A stretch of DNA of 64,000 nucleotides from contig NC_092039.1 in the NCBI RefSeq assembly GCF_003086295.3, positions 94,077,061-94,141,060 on the forward strand. Reading direction: 5' to 3'. Source of the stretch: Arachis hypogaea. Lineage: Eukaryota > Streptophyta > Magnoliopsida > Fabales > Fabaceae. The notes under the pieces were generated by a model, which made no database searches, was not told the origin of the DNA, and worked only from the letters and a program-made list of their open reading frames with translations. This document shows, one piece after another, positions 48,330-58,914 of this stretch. Made by a program: the position numbers and the translations under genes. How positions within the stretch are numbered: the first letter of the stretch is position 1; each line of letters begins with the position of its first letter.

Positions 48330-49634
48330 CAACACCAAACTTAAATTATTGCTTGTCCCCAAGCAACTGAAGATCAATTAGGATAAAAAGAAGAGAATAT
48401 ACTATAAATCTCAAAATATCAATGAAGATTAGTTCTAATTAGATGAGCAGGACTTGTAGCTTTTTGCTTTTGAACAGTTTTGGCATCTCACTTTATCCTT
48501 TGAAGTTTAGAATGATTGGCATCTATAGGAACTCAGAGTTCAGATAGTGTTATTGATTCTCCTAGTTAAGTATGTTGATTCTTGAACACAACTACTTTTA
48601 TGAGTCTTGGCCGTGGCCTTAAGCACTTTGTTTTCCAGTATTACCACCGGATACATAAATGCCACAGACACATAACTGGGTGAACCTTTTTAGATTGTGA
48701 CTCAGCTTTGCTAAAGTCCCTAGTTAGAGGTGTTCAAAGCTCTTAAGCACACTCTTTTTGCTTTGGATCACGACTTTAACTACTCAGTCTCAAGCTTTTC
48801 ACTTGGACCTGCATGCCACAAGCACATGGTTAGGGACAACTTGATTTAGCCACTTAGGCCTGGATTTTATCCATTGATGCTCAAAGCCTTGGATCCTTTT
48901 TACCCTTGCCTTTTGGTTTTAAGGGCTATTGGCTTTTTCTGCTTGCTTTTTCTTTTTCTTTTATATTTTTTTCACCACTTTTCTTTTTTTTTCGCAAGCT
49001 TTGTTCTTTACTACTTTTTCTTGCTTCAAGAATCAATTTTATGATTTTTCAGATCATCAATAACATTTCTCTTTTTCATCATTCTTTCAAGAGCCAACAA
49101 TTTTAACATTCATAAACAACAAGATTAAAAATATGCACTGTTCAAGCATTCATTCAGAAAACAAAAAGTATTGTCACCACATCAATATAATTAAACTAAT
49201 TTCAAGGACAATTTCGAAACTCATGTACTTCTTGTTCTTTTGTATTAAAAACATTTTTCATTTAAGAAAGGTGAAGGATTCAAGGAGTTATTCATAGCCT
49301 TAAGACATAGTTACTAAATACTAATGATCATGTAGTAAAGACACAAACATAAACGAACATGAAGCTTAAAAACCGAAAAACAGAGAGATAAGAACAATGA
49401 AGTTAAGGAATGAGTCCACCTTAGTGAGGGTGGCGCCTTTTTCTTGAAGGACCAATGGTGTCCTTGAGCTCCTCTATGTATCTTCCTTGCCTCTGTTGCT
49501 TGATCCCTAGTGATTTTGGTGCTCCTATCCTTAGTTGCTCTCAATAGTTGTGTGGAGGAAAATGTATCCCTGGAGGCATCTCAGAGATTTCTTGATGAGG
49601 GAATTCCTCATGCTCTTGTTGAGGTCCATGATTA
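48330..49634 (-). other. 3' internal region of the 7.9-kb element, no gene seen
   Basis: Non-coding. It begins with AACACCAAACTTAAATTATTGCTTGTCC, a conserved 3' end of this family in which the minus strand reads as a T/G-rich tract before the LTR (given here as a short phrase only in part). CT-rich and AT-rich stretches follow, and no reverse transcriptase or integrase remnant was found. Confidence 0.6.
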
Positions 49635-49682
49635 GGCTCTCTTGATGTGCAGTCAAATGCTCTACTACTGAGCTATGGACCC
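49635..49682 (-). pseudogene. 5' half of a tRNA-Cys (GCA) embedded in the retroelement
   Basis: The minus strand reads GGGTCCATAGCTCAGTAGTA then GAGCATTTGACTGCA, followed by CATCAAGAGAGCC. This is, from memory, the 5' half of plant tRNA-Cys(GCA): acceptor 5' strand, D arm with an A box, and an anticodon arm with GCA, with one change in the D loop. The T arm with its GGTTCGAACC box and the 3' acceptor strand are missing, so it cannot be a working tRNA gene. The overlapping open frame that reads 'VHSSVVEHLT' is the usual mistranslation of tRNA DNA. Confidence 0.8.
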
Positions 49683-50051
49683 TTGAGATGAATCTCTCCA
49701 TCTCACATGACTTGGAGGTGGAAGCTTTTGTTTTCCCTTTCCTCTTTCTAGAGGTTTTTCCGGCCTTAGGTGCCATCAATGGTTATGGAAAAACAAAAAA
49801 GCTATGCTTTTACCACACCAAACTTAGAATGTTGCTCGTCCTCGAGTAAAAGAAGAGAAAGAATAGAAGAAGAAGAAGAAGAAAATATGGAGGAGAGGGA
49901 GAGATTGTGTGTAAATGAAGAAGGATGGAGGGGTTTATATAGTGGAGGGGGTAGTGGGGTTCGGTCATTTAGGGTGGGTTTGGGTGAGAAAGATATTTTG
50001 TGGGAAGAGAGATTGAGTGAAGAAGAGAGAAGGTGAGTTGAGGTAGGTGGG
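49683..50051 (-). other. Internal region with purine-rich leader, no gene accepted
   Basis: The minus strand offers a short Lys/Arg/Ser-rich frame (from MAPKAGKTSRKRKGKTKAST at about 49776) running into the tRNA-derived part. A purine-rich plus-strand tract (49850-50035) follows. The frame could be a relic of a small basic protein, but nothing supports a function. Confidence 0.4.
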
Positions 50052-50138
50052 GATCCTGTGGGGTCCACAGATCCTAAGGTGATCCTGTGGGGTCCACAGA
50101 TCCTAAGGTGATCCTGTGGGGTCCACAGATCCTGAGGT
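50052..50138. repeat. Three 29-bp tandem units with a palindromic core
   Basis: Units start at 50052, 50081 and 50110. Each contains CTGTGGGGTCCACAG, a perfect inverted repeat around GG. The copies are almost identical (one A/G change in the last), so the amplification is recent. Confidence 0.95.
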
Positions 50139-50197
50139 GTCAAGGATTTATCATCCCTGCACCAATTAGGCGTGTAAAACGCCCTCTGCATGAAATC

Positions 50198-50438
50198 CTG
50201 GCGTTTAACGCCAGATTGATGCTTGTTTCTGGCGTTAAACGCCAGCTCTATGCTTGTTTTGGGTGTTCAACGCCAGTCTGCAGCATGTTTCTAGTGTTGA
50301 ACACCAGTTCTTCCTAGGGTGTAATCCTGGCATTTAAACGCCAGACTGCTGCTTGTTTCTGGCGTTCAACACCAGATTCATGCTCTGTTCTGGCGTTGAA
50401 CGCCAGCCAGATGCTCCTTACTAGCGTTTAAATGCCAG
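50198..50438. repeat. Eight CTGGCGTTTAACGCCAG palindromes at about 31-bp period
   Basis: Palindrome starts: 50198, 50229, 50260, 50291, 50327, 50359, 50390, 50421, giving spacings of 31, 31, 31, 36, 32, 31 and 31. Each 17-18-bp palindrome is separated by about 14 bases related to ATGCTTGTTT. Changes often occur on one arm only, so several are imperfect. It lies between the protease frame and the 29-bp units. Confidence 0.95.
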
Positions 50439-50781
50439 TAAGCTCTTCCTCCAGGGTGTGCTATTTCTTCTGCTATTTTTATTCTGTTTTTAATTTTAGT
50501 ATTTGTTTTGTGACTCCACATGATCATGATCCTAATAAAACATAAAAGAATAATAAAAATATAGATAAATAAAAATTGGGTTGCCTCCTAATAAGCGCTT
50601 CTTTAATGTCAATAGCTTGACAGTGAGCTCTCATGGAGCTTCACATATGTTCAGAGCATTGTTAGGACCTCCCAACACCAAACTTAGAGTTTGAATGTGA
50701 GGGTTCAACATCAAACTTAGAGTTTGGTTGTTGCCTCCCAACACCAAACTTAGAGTTTGATTGTGGGGGCTTTGTTTGACT
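50439..50781 (-). other. Internal region with ACACCAAACTTAGAGTTTG repeats
   Basis: Non-coding. CCCAACACCAAACTTAGAGTTTG recurs three times (about 50675, 50710 and 50739). The unit resembles the sequence before the 3' LTR, so it may be a duplicated piece of the 3' end. Confidence 0.7.
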
Positions 50782-51522
50782 CTATATTGAGAGAAGCTTG
50801 TCGTGCCTCTTTTTCATGTTTACAGAGGAATACCCTTGGGCTTTAAACACAAGGTAGTCCCCATTCAATTGAAGGACTAATTCTCCTCTGTTAACATCAA
50901 TCACAGCTCCTGCTGTGGCTAGGAAGGGTCTTCCAAGGATGATGCATTCATCCTCTTCCTTCCTAGTGTCTAAGATTATGAAATCAGCAGGGATGTAAAG
51001 GCCTTTAGCCTTTACTAACACGTCCTCTACCAATCCATAAGCTTGTCTTACTGACTTGTCTGCCATCTGTAATGAGAATGTGGTAGCCTGTACCTCAAAG
51101 ATCCCCAGCTTCTCCATTACAGAGAGTGGCATAAGATTTATACCTGACCCCAGGTCACACAGAGCCTTCTCAAAGGTCATGGTGCCCATGGTACAAGGTT
51201 TTAAGAATTTACCAGGATCTTGTTTCTTTTGAGGTAAAGTTTGCTGAACCCATGTATCTAGTTCACTAATGAGCAAGGGAGGTTCACCTTCCCAAGTCTC
51301 ATTACCAAACAACTTGGCATTCAGCTTCATGATGGCTCCTAGATATTGAGCAATTTGCTTTCCAGTTACATCTTCATCCTCTTCAGAGAAAGAATAGTTC
51401 TCAGAGCTCATGAATGGTAAAAGGAGGTTTAATGGAATCTCTATGGTCTCTATATGAGCCTCATATTCCTTTATGTTAATAGAAAAAGAAAAGAATATGA
51501 GAAGGAAAAGAGGAAAATTCAA
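50782..51522 (-). CDS. Retropepsin-like protease frame of the 7.9-kb element (gag deleted)
   Basis: A 246-codon open frame. After a leader-derived N-terminus (first about 20 residues, hydrophobic, not homologous to gag) it joins an acidic linker (NYSFSEEDEDVTGKQIAQYL) and then the aspartic protease region: CDLGSGINLMPLSVMEKLGI, with DLG in place of the classic DTG/DSG, and IILGRPFLATAGAVIDVNRG near the end. The same region is found in the C-terminal third of the 761-residue gag-protease at 60510. The upstream gag part and everything downstream of the protease are gone. The frame is uninterrupted, but the element encodes nothing else, so any product would act, if at all, as a stand-alone protease-like protein. 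Confidence 0.75.
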   Translation of the reverse strand: MNFPLFLLIFFSFSINIKEYEAHIETIEIPLNLLLPFMSSENYSFSEEDEDVTGKQIAQYLGAIMKLNAKLFGNETWEGEPPLLISELDTWVQQTLPQKKQDPGKFLKPCTMGTMTFEKALCDLGSGINLMPLSVMEKLGIFEVQATTFSLQMADKSVRQAYGLVEDVLVKAKGLYIPADFIILDTRKEEDECIILGRPFLATAGAVIDVNRGELVLQLNGDYLVFKAQGYSSVNMKKRHDKLLSI

Positions 51523-52937
51523 ACTCAGAGAGGAAGAGGGGGTTCGAATTTTAAGATGAAGAGAAGTGTTAGTAAATGTATAAATAAATAGAAAGAGATG
51601 AGAGAGGGAGAAATTTGAAAATAAATTTTGAAAAAGGGTTAGTGATTTTCGAAAATTAAGAGAAGAGAAATAATTAAAATTAAAATTTAAAACAATTAGT
51701 TAATTAAAAGAACTTTGAAAAAGAGGGAGGTAATTTTCAAAAATTAGAGGGAGGAAAGTAGTTAGGTGGTTTTGAAAAAGATAAGAAATAGTAAAGCAAA
51801 CAAAAAGTCAACTAGTTAGTTGAAAAAGATTTAAAATTCAATTTTGAAAAGATAAGAAGTTAGAAAAGATTTTTGAAATTGATTTTGAAAAAAAATATGA
51901 TTGAAAATATATTTTTTTTTAAAAAGATATGATTGAAGAAGATATTTTGAAAAAGATTTAATTTTTAAAATTAAAATTGATTACTTGACTAACAAGAAAC
52001 TAAAAGATATAATTCTAGAATTTAAAGATTGAACCTTTCTTAACAAGAAAGTAACAAACTTCAAATTTTTGAATCAATTACATTAATTGTTAGTAAAGTT
52101 TTCAAAAATTATGAAATAAAGATAAGAAAAGGATTTTGAAAAATATTTTTAGAATTTTCAAAAAATAAGAAGAAAAATGAAAAAGATTTGATTTTTGAAA
52201 AAGATTTTGAAAAGATAAGATTTTTAAAATTGAAAATTTGACTTGACTTATAAGAAATAGCTAAGTTTTAAAAAATTTTTGACTAAGTCAACTCAAATTT
52301 TCGAAATTTATGAGAAAAAAAGGAAAAGATAATTTTTTTATTTTTGAATTTTTAATGAGGAGAGAGAAAAACAACAAAAAATGACTCACAACATGAAAAT
52401 TATGAATCAAAACACATGATGGATGTAAGAACACTATGAATGTCAAGATGAACACCAAGAACACTTTGAAGATCAAGATGAACATCAAGACTTATTTTTG
52501 AAAAATATTCAAGAAAAGAAAAACATGCAAGACACCAAACTTAGAAATTTTTCATGTTTAGACACTATGAATGCAAGAATGCATATGAAAAACAACAAAA
52601 GACACAAAACAAGAAAATTTAAAGATCAAACAAGAAGACTTATCAAGAACAACTTGAAGATCATGAAGAACACATGCATGAATTTTCAAAAAAAGAATGC
52701 ATAAATTTTAAAAACATGCAATTGACACCAAACTCAAAATTTGACTCAAGACTCAAATAAGAAACACAAAATATTTTTGTTTTTATGATTTTTATTAATT
52801 TTTTTTTATTTTTTCGAAAATTATCTTTAGAAAAACGAAAAAGAGAAAAATTTTAAAAGATTTTTGAAAACATTTTGAAAAGAAAATTACCTAATTTGAG
52901 CAACAAGATGAACTGTCAGTTGTCCAAACTCGAACAA
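51523..52937 (-). other. Leader of the 7.9-kb element
   Basis: An AT-rich, non-coding leader between primer site and protease, dominated by repeated GATTTTGAAAA / TTTTGAAAAAG words and by GACACCAAACTTAGA phrases (near 52530 and 52723). The minus strand is pyrimidine-rich. A matching leader precedes the gag-protease frame at 62796. Confidence 0.7.
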
Positions 52938-52955
52938 TCCCCGGCAACGGCGCCA
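52938..52955 (-). other. Primer binding site complementary to tRNA-Asp
   Basis: The plus strand TCCCCGGCAACGGCGCCA equals, as far as I recall, the 3' end of plant tRNA-Asp including CCA over all 18 bases, so the element's RNA (minus strand here) can pair with it to prime reverse transcription. This site is typical of the Athila/Tat side of Ty3-gypsy. It lies 6 bases inside the 5' LTR. Confidence 0.9.
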
Positions 52956-52961
52956 AAAACT

Positions 52962-54563
52962 TGGTAGCACTCTCAAATGTGAATCACACTTTGTCACAAC
53001 TCCGCACAACTAACCAGCAAGTGCACTGGGTCATCCAAGTAATACCTTACGTGAGTAAGGGTCAATCCCACGGAGATTGTTGGTATGAAGCAAGCTATGG
53101 TCATCTTGTAAATCTCAGTTAGGCGGATTCAAATGGTTATAAATGTTTCAAATTTAATAATAAATAAAGCATAAAATAAAATAGAGATACTTATGTAATT
53201 CAATGGTGGGAATTTCAGATAAGTGCATAGAGATGCTAGTTCCTGTTGAATCTCTGCTTTCCTACTGCTTTCATCCAATTCTTCATACTCCTTTCCATGG
53301 CAAGCTACATGTAGGGCATCACCGTTGTCAATGGCTACTTCCCATCCTCTCAGTGAAAAAGGTCCAAATGCTCTTGTCACAGCACGGCTAATCATCTGTC
53401 GGTTCTCGATCATGTTGGAATAGAATCCATTGATTCTTTTGCGTCTGTCACTACGTCCAACAATCGCGAGTTTGAAGCTCGTCACAGTCATTCAATCCCT
53501 GAATCCTACTCAAAATACCACAGACAAGGTTTATACTTTCCGGATTCTCAAGAATGGCCGCCAAAGGGTTCTAGCTTATACCACGAAGATTCTGATTAAG
53601 GAATCCAAGAGATACTCGCTCGTTCTAAGGTAGAACGAATGTGGTTGTCAGTCACGCGTTCATAGGTAAGAATGATGATGAGTGTCACAGATCATTGCAT
53701 CCATTAGGTTGAAGTGCAACGAATATCTTAGAACAAGAATAAGCTGAATTGAATAGAAAATAGTAGTAATTGCATTAAAATTCGAGGTACAGCAGAGCTC
53801 CACACCCTTAATCTATGGTGTGTAGAAACTCCACCATTGAAAATACATAAGTGATGGTCCAGGCATGGCCGAATGGCCAGCCTCCATAAACGTGATCAAA
53901 GGATCATAAGGTAATCCAAAAATAATCCAAAGATGTCTAATACAATAGTGAAATGTCCTATTTATACTAGACTAGTTACTAGGGTTTACAAAAATAAGTC
54001 TAAATGCAGAAATCCACTTCCGGGGCCCACTTTGGTGTGTGCTTGGGTTGAGCTTGAGCTTTACATGTGTAGAGACTTCTTCTGGAGTTAAACGCCAAGT
54101 TGTAACGTGTTTTTGGCGTTTAACTCTGGTTTGTGACGTGTTTCTTGAGTTTTACTCCAGAATGCAGATGGAACTGGCGTTGAACGCCACTTTGCGTCAT
54201 CTTGATTCGAATAAAATATATACTATTATATATTTTTGGAAAGCTCTGGATGTCTACTTTCCAACACCATTGAGAGCATGCCATTTGGAGTTCTGTAACT
54301 CCAGAAAATTCATTTCAAGTGCAGGGAGGTCAGACTCTAACAACATCTGCAGTCCTTTGTCAGCCTAAATCAGATTTTTGCTCAGGTCCCTCAATTTTAG
54401 CCAAAAAATACCTGAAATCATAGAAAAACACACAAACTCATAGTAAAGTCCAGAAATATGAATTTTGCATAAAAACTAATGAAAACATCCCTAAAAGCAG
54501 CTAGATCCTACTAAAAATTACCTAAAAACAATGCCAAAAAGCGTATAAATTATCCGCTCATCA
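52962..54563 (-). repeat. 5' LTR of the 7.9-kb element
   Basis: 1602 bp. On the minus strand it begins TGATGAGCGGATAATTTA and ends at GTGCTACCA, immediately before AGTTTT and the primer site. It lacks the 42-base terminal extension of its partner at 46685-46726, and otherwise matches it throughout. Confidence 0.92.
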
Positions 54564-54639
54564 TCATGGTTCTGCAATGAAATGGAAGTTGGAAACTTTG
54601 GAACATAGGAAAGATGATTGATGAATGTAAATATTCGTA

Positions 54640-56154
54640 TGCCAGTTAGAAATTAGCAATGAATCCAATCGTGAGTATAGTCTAACCAACACGCAAATAT
54701 CGCATCAAACAATCCTAAATTCTATGACCGAGAGTACTGATCCCGGGTCATTCTCCCTAGGAATTGCCTTAGAATGCACATCATTGATTAGGAAGTCTTT
54801 TGTGTTTTTGAGAGTTGGTGCAAGATTTCAAGGTAACAAAAGTAAACAACAATTAATTGAGATGAAAGCCTTGGCTAAGGGTAAGTAATGGAAGTTCCAT
54901 CATCATAGCTTCCTTCAATTGTGATAAGAGTTGATTATTGCTTCACCTAGTTAACCCCCTAATAATGGAGGAAAGTCAAGTGAGAGTAACTAACTTGAGT
55001 CACAAGTCCTAGTCTCACCCTAGGGAGGTCTAGCTTTAGTGCACTCCAAGTCAATTAGCAATTCTGAATTCCTAACCAACAATTGATATCCACTACTCAA
55101 GTGTCTCCAATAACTCAACCCCTAAGCCAAGTAAGAGAAATCTACTCGATAGCTAGGTTTGTCATTTTCACAAACAATTGATAGGCAATTATAGAAGACA
55201 TGATGAAATTGAGAGAGAAGAATTGAATTAAAGCTATCTAATCCAAACAACCATCAACAATCAAGCAATTGAATGAAATTCCTCAATTCATTAACCAAAA
55301 TTCAAAGTAACAAAGTCACAAATCTATATCCAAGAGATAGAATCAAAAGAGCACTAATTGAGAGTAGAAGAAGAGTAGATCTACAACTTGTACCAAAGTA
55401 AAAGTGAATTAGCAATGGATCTCACCAAGAAATCAAAAGGAGAATAGCAATGGAGGAAGTGAAATCCTAGAGAGAATTTAAAGTTTCTCTCTCTAAAAAT
55501 AAAATGTAACTAACTACCAAAAATATCTATAATTATGACTAATTGTCCTAACACTCCTAATCCTTGGTCTTCTTAAGCTTTTCCCACCAAAATTCTGCTC
55601 CAAACCTGGGCCTGGGATCCCTTGAAATTGCTGGTCACGTTTTCTTTTTAAAGAATCACGTGCGCACATCGGTGCGTATGCATACGCGCACCTGGGGTCC
55701 TCTGTGATCTGCGCGCCGGCACATAGTGCGCGCGTGTCCATTGACTTGCGCTCCAGCCATATAAGTGCGCCGGCTCCTCGCGCGGCTCCACTGCGCTGGC
55801 TCTAGGGGCACGCATCCGCGCGTACGCGCAAGGTGCGCGTGCGCGCCCATGTCCAAACTTCAAAAACTTTGATTTATTCCATGCTCCTTCCATTCATGCA
55901 TGCTTCCTTCACTCCTCTTAGCCATTTTTGCCCTGTAACTTCTGAAACCACTTAACAAACGGATCAAGGCACCGAATGGTAATAGAGGAGGATTACGATA
56001 TATCAATTTTGATGCAAAAGAAGCATGTTTTCATCTATGAGGCAAAATGGGGAAAGGAACACAAAATCATGCAGTTTTATATGAATAAGTGTGGAAGATC
56101 ATTGATAAAACTCTTAAATCTATACATGATAAACCCTAAAAACGGGGTTTATCA
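54640..56154 (-). mobile_element. 3' LTR of a second gypsy element (TGATAAACCCC family)
   Basis: On the minus strand it begins TGATAAACCCCGTTTTTAGG and ends TTTCTAACTGGCA; a purine tract (AAGTGTGGGGAGGT, minus strand of 56155-56168) precedes it, so its internal region runs to the right. The candidate TSD on the left is TCGTA (54635-54639); its partner must lie beyond the window. It interrupts the chromovirus-type LTR. A GC-rich palindromic block lies at 55660-55850. Confidence 0.75.
55660..55850. repeat. GCGCGTACGCGC-type palindromes in the second LTR
   Basis: Words such as GTGCGTATGCATACGCGCAC and CCGCGCGTACGCGCAAGG are near-palindromic and closely packed, far richer in GC than the surrounding LTR. 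Confidence 0.75.
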
Positions 56155-57688
56155 ACCTCCCCACACTTAAAGTATAGCACGTCCCCATGCTAAAGGAAAG
56201 CAAAAGGCCAAAGGATCACAAGAGAGTGAGACTTATAGAATGCGATCTACCTACATGAATGCAACTAGGGTGTATGCTACTATCTACTTGGTCAAGAGCA
56301 ATTCAATCCTCCTAGAGCACATATATATACGCACATAGGGCAAGATAAAGGGCAATGTGTGAACTCTACCAATTTTAGTCATCAAAGTGAAATATGCATG
56401 GCTTGCATGAAGAACGCTCGCGAGAGCCGAGAAAAAAGAATTGAGCTTCGAACCCCTTACTGGAAGTATTTACACTCTATTTGCTCGGTTTATAGGGTTT
56501 ATCACTTAATCTTCCCCTACTTCATGCTCTTCCAAAAATTGTTCTTTCTCTAAAAATCAACAATTGTTCTATGCATGCATACATGTATCATGAGGTCTTT
56601 CCTTAGGTTGTAATGGGGTTAGGGTTAAGGTAGGGTTACATATTTGGCTAAGTGGGCTAAAGATTAAACCCTTTGATTAACTTAAGCTCCCCTCCTAACC
56701 TATACAACATCCTTTACAATTATGTACTATCCTAACTACCCATTCCTCACTCTTTCACATACTCATGTATTTACCTTTGACCATTACACATATGTATTGA
56801 TTTGTCTCTAAGTCTTACTTTGGGGCATTTTGTCCCCTTTTATTGCTTCTTTCTCTTTTTTTTATGTATATATTTTTTTCTTTCCTTGTCTCTCTTTTTT
56901 TTTGCTTTTCTCATATATATATTTTTTAACTTTACACAAGAAAATCAATGCATAAGGTCTATTCATTTAATCAACACATGAGAATGTATCCACTTCCTAA
57001 TATTTTCAACAAAAATAACATGCTCTTATCTCAACCAATGCTTCCCCCCCCCATTTTCCCACATTTGAATGGCACACATGCACTAGCCTAAGCTAATCAA
57101 GGATTCAAATAGGGGCGTTCATAGTTTTTCCCTGCTGGCTTGTGATGTGCTAAAATTAAGAATAGATGGGTTAAGCGTAGGCTCAAAATTGGTTGCAAAG
57201 GTTGTTATAAGGTAAGGTCATTTGGGTAAGTGACTAAGTAAATTGATGGCCTCAATCATGCACATGCATTCATACATATAACAATGGACATGAGAGTCAA
57301 ACAAATTAAGGATCACAATCATAGAGAGAGGATAATGCACACAAGAAGGAGACTAAGTGGTTATAAGATATAACCATGCAATTAGGCTCAAAACTCACTT
57401 GCTTGTGTTCTTGGCTCAAAATCCATGTTCCAAATTACATTCTTCAAACAAGCTTAGCGTCAAAATTTTTTTTTTAAAAATTATTGGTAGGGTTGCCCTA
57501 AAATTCTAGCTTTCTAGGAGAGAAGTCATTACTCTAACCAAGTGGATTTATTAAGAGATATTAATATGCAAGGGGTGTCAAAAAGGTGAAAAACCTAATC
57601 ATGCAATCTCTACCTAATTAACAAAAGAAATTCAAAATTTATTCGGGTGTTACCTATGAAGACCGGTTGGCCGACCGACCCCCCACAC
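56155..57688 (-). other. 3' internal region of the second gypsy element, no gene seen
   Basis: Begins with the polypurine tract and CCACACTTAAAGTATAGCACG, then non-coding AT-rich and CT-rich DNA. The frames at 55976 and 56359 have no recognisable domain. Confidence 0.6.
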
Positions 57689-58914
57689 TTAGAAGTTGGT
57701 ACGGTCCTCCGTGCCTTGAGTGAGACGTAGTGGTTGATCGGCTTCCGAGTGTCTAACCTCTTCTCCATCCTCGCTTTCTTCATTATCGGTGCCAGTGGAT
57801 GTGGAAATTTCCTGTTCTTCCATAGGTGATGCTAACCAACTTAGAAGCTTCTTGACAAAAGTGTATCGGCGTTGGTTGTGCTGCTCATAACGATCGAGCT
57901 TCTTGTGGAGGTCCTTTATGCGTTGCATGGATGATTTTGGTGGTGCGGTTGAGGTGGTAGGAATGCTTATGGGCTGAATTCAGCTCCTCAGTGTTTACCG
58001 GAGGGTAAAGATATCTCCTGTTTGGAACAACATCTCTGTCTATCGGGATCATGGTCCTCCGATCCCTAGTCTCTCGTGGAACACCAGCTGCGGCAACTAA
58101 GTCGATCACTAGAGCGGGAAAAGGTAAGTTCCCCTTAGCGTGGATGCGACCCATAGCTTGGTGAATGAGACGGGGAATATGAACCAGTCTATCTGTGAGG
58201 ACACACCAAACCAACAAGGCTAACTCGGTAGTGATAGAGGAGCCATAGGTGCTTAGAAGCATATAGTGGGCTAGAATTTGGGCCCATGTCTGAGCCTCTC
58301 TAGTGAGAAAACATGTGCTGATGCCCTTGGATCGGGGTCTCATCCCTTCCTTGAATCCAGAATGATTCGGGTATAGCAATGACCTTGAGGATGGCATCCC
58401 AATCAAACTCATATTCGCACTGGGCCGACAAAATCTCTTGATAAGCATCAATCTCTTCTGCTAACGGTCCGGTCTTGAGCACACTTTGAATGGCCTCCTC
58501 TGTGACGGAAACTTGTCTTCGGCGTACAAATACCGATGCAAGGGAGGAGGAGTGGTAGTTAGTGTAAAATTCTACCACCCAGGACAAGTTTTCTTCCCGC
58601 GGCTTCCTCAATAGAAACTCCCATTATCGTCGCTCGATGCGGGGCATGATGAGCGGAATGACATGAGCCGGAGGGGCTAAAAGAGGCTCCGCATGGTAGT
58701 TCCTTGGCTTGATCAAGGGATAGACAAGTTTGCAATAGCGGTTGGGGAACTTGTTCGGATCCCTTGCTGGATTGTCCTTTTCCAAGACATCAATGTTAGC
58801 AACGCTCCTCGCCTTATTGGGGAGGGGCTCAGCTCTAGGTGCTTGTTGTGCTTTGCTAGTGGACCGTGAGGGTGCCTTCTTGGGTGCCTTTTCGTTGTCT
58901 CTTTTGATCACCAT
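57689..58914 (-). pseudogene. 'Putative plant transposon protein' (Transposase_32-like) with a stop and frameshifts
   Basis: Read from 58914 down. It has a basic N-terminus (SRSTSKAQQAPRAEPLPNKA), RYCKLVYPLIKPRNYHAEPL, an in-frame TAA after MPRIERR, then FYTNYHSSSLASVFVRRRQV, YEFDWDAILKVIA, a frameshift near 58320, REAQTWAQILAHYMLLSTYG, LLVWCVLTDRLVHIPRLIHQ, GNLPFPALVIDLVAAAGVP, a second shift near 57930, and an acidic tail. The order WVxEFYxNY / VFVRxxxVxVTEEAI / DWDAxLxVIA / EARTWAQIxxHY is that of the plant domain often named 'putative plant transposon protein', common in legume gypsy elements; its biochemical role is unknown. It lies downstream of gag-protease on the same strand, where polymerase would be expected. 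Confidence 0.75.

Larger units (their letters stand above)
46685..54563 (-). mobile_element. Complete non-autonomous Ty3-gypsy element, TSD TCATG
   Basis: 7.9 kb with TCATG on both sides (46680-46684 and 54564-54568). On the minus strand the order is: 5' LTR (54563-52962), primer site (52955-52938), AT-rich leader, a protease-only frame, palindrome arrays, and the 3' LTR (48329-46685) preceded by TTTAAGTTTGGTGTTG. Gag, reverse transcriptase, RNase H and integrase are absent, so it must have moved with proteins supplied in trans. The LTRs are highly similar but not identical. Confidence 0.93.
41824..54639 (+). mobile_element. Chromovirus-type LTR cut by nested gypsy insertions (pieces 41824-44831, 46475-46684, 54564-54639)
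   Basis: Starts TGTAAAACCCGATC. A plus-strand TATA box (GGTATATAAGC, 42144-42154) is followed by a GAGAGAGAGG leader and CATAACTTTCTCTCCGG. Taking out the insertions with one TSD copy each restores continuous sequence: ...GTTTGTACAAC joins TGAGAGGTCC, and ...GGTTCTGGTCATG joins GTTCTGCAATG. The LTR's right end is not in the window because a third element begins at 54640. No gag or pol of this element is visible. Confidence 0.7.

Noticed and set aside
49531..49779. Small basic protein gene reading MAPKAGKTSRKRKGK then VHSSVVEHLT
   Set aside because: The second part is the translation of a tRNA-Cys half; there is no independent support for coding.
50198..50438. CRISPR array
   Set aside because: Palindromic repeats with regular spacers, but repeats are only 17 bp and degenerate, spacers are related to each other, there are no cas genes, and it lies inside a plant LTR retrotransposon.
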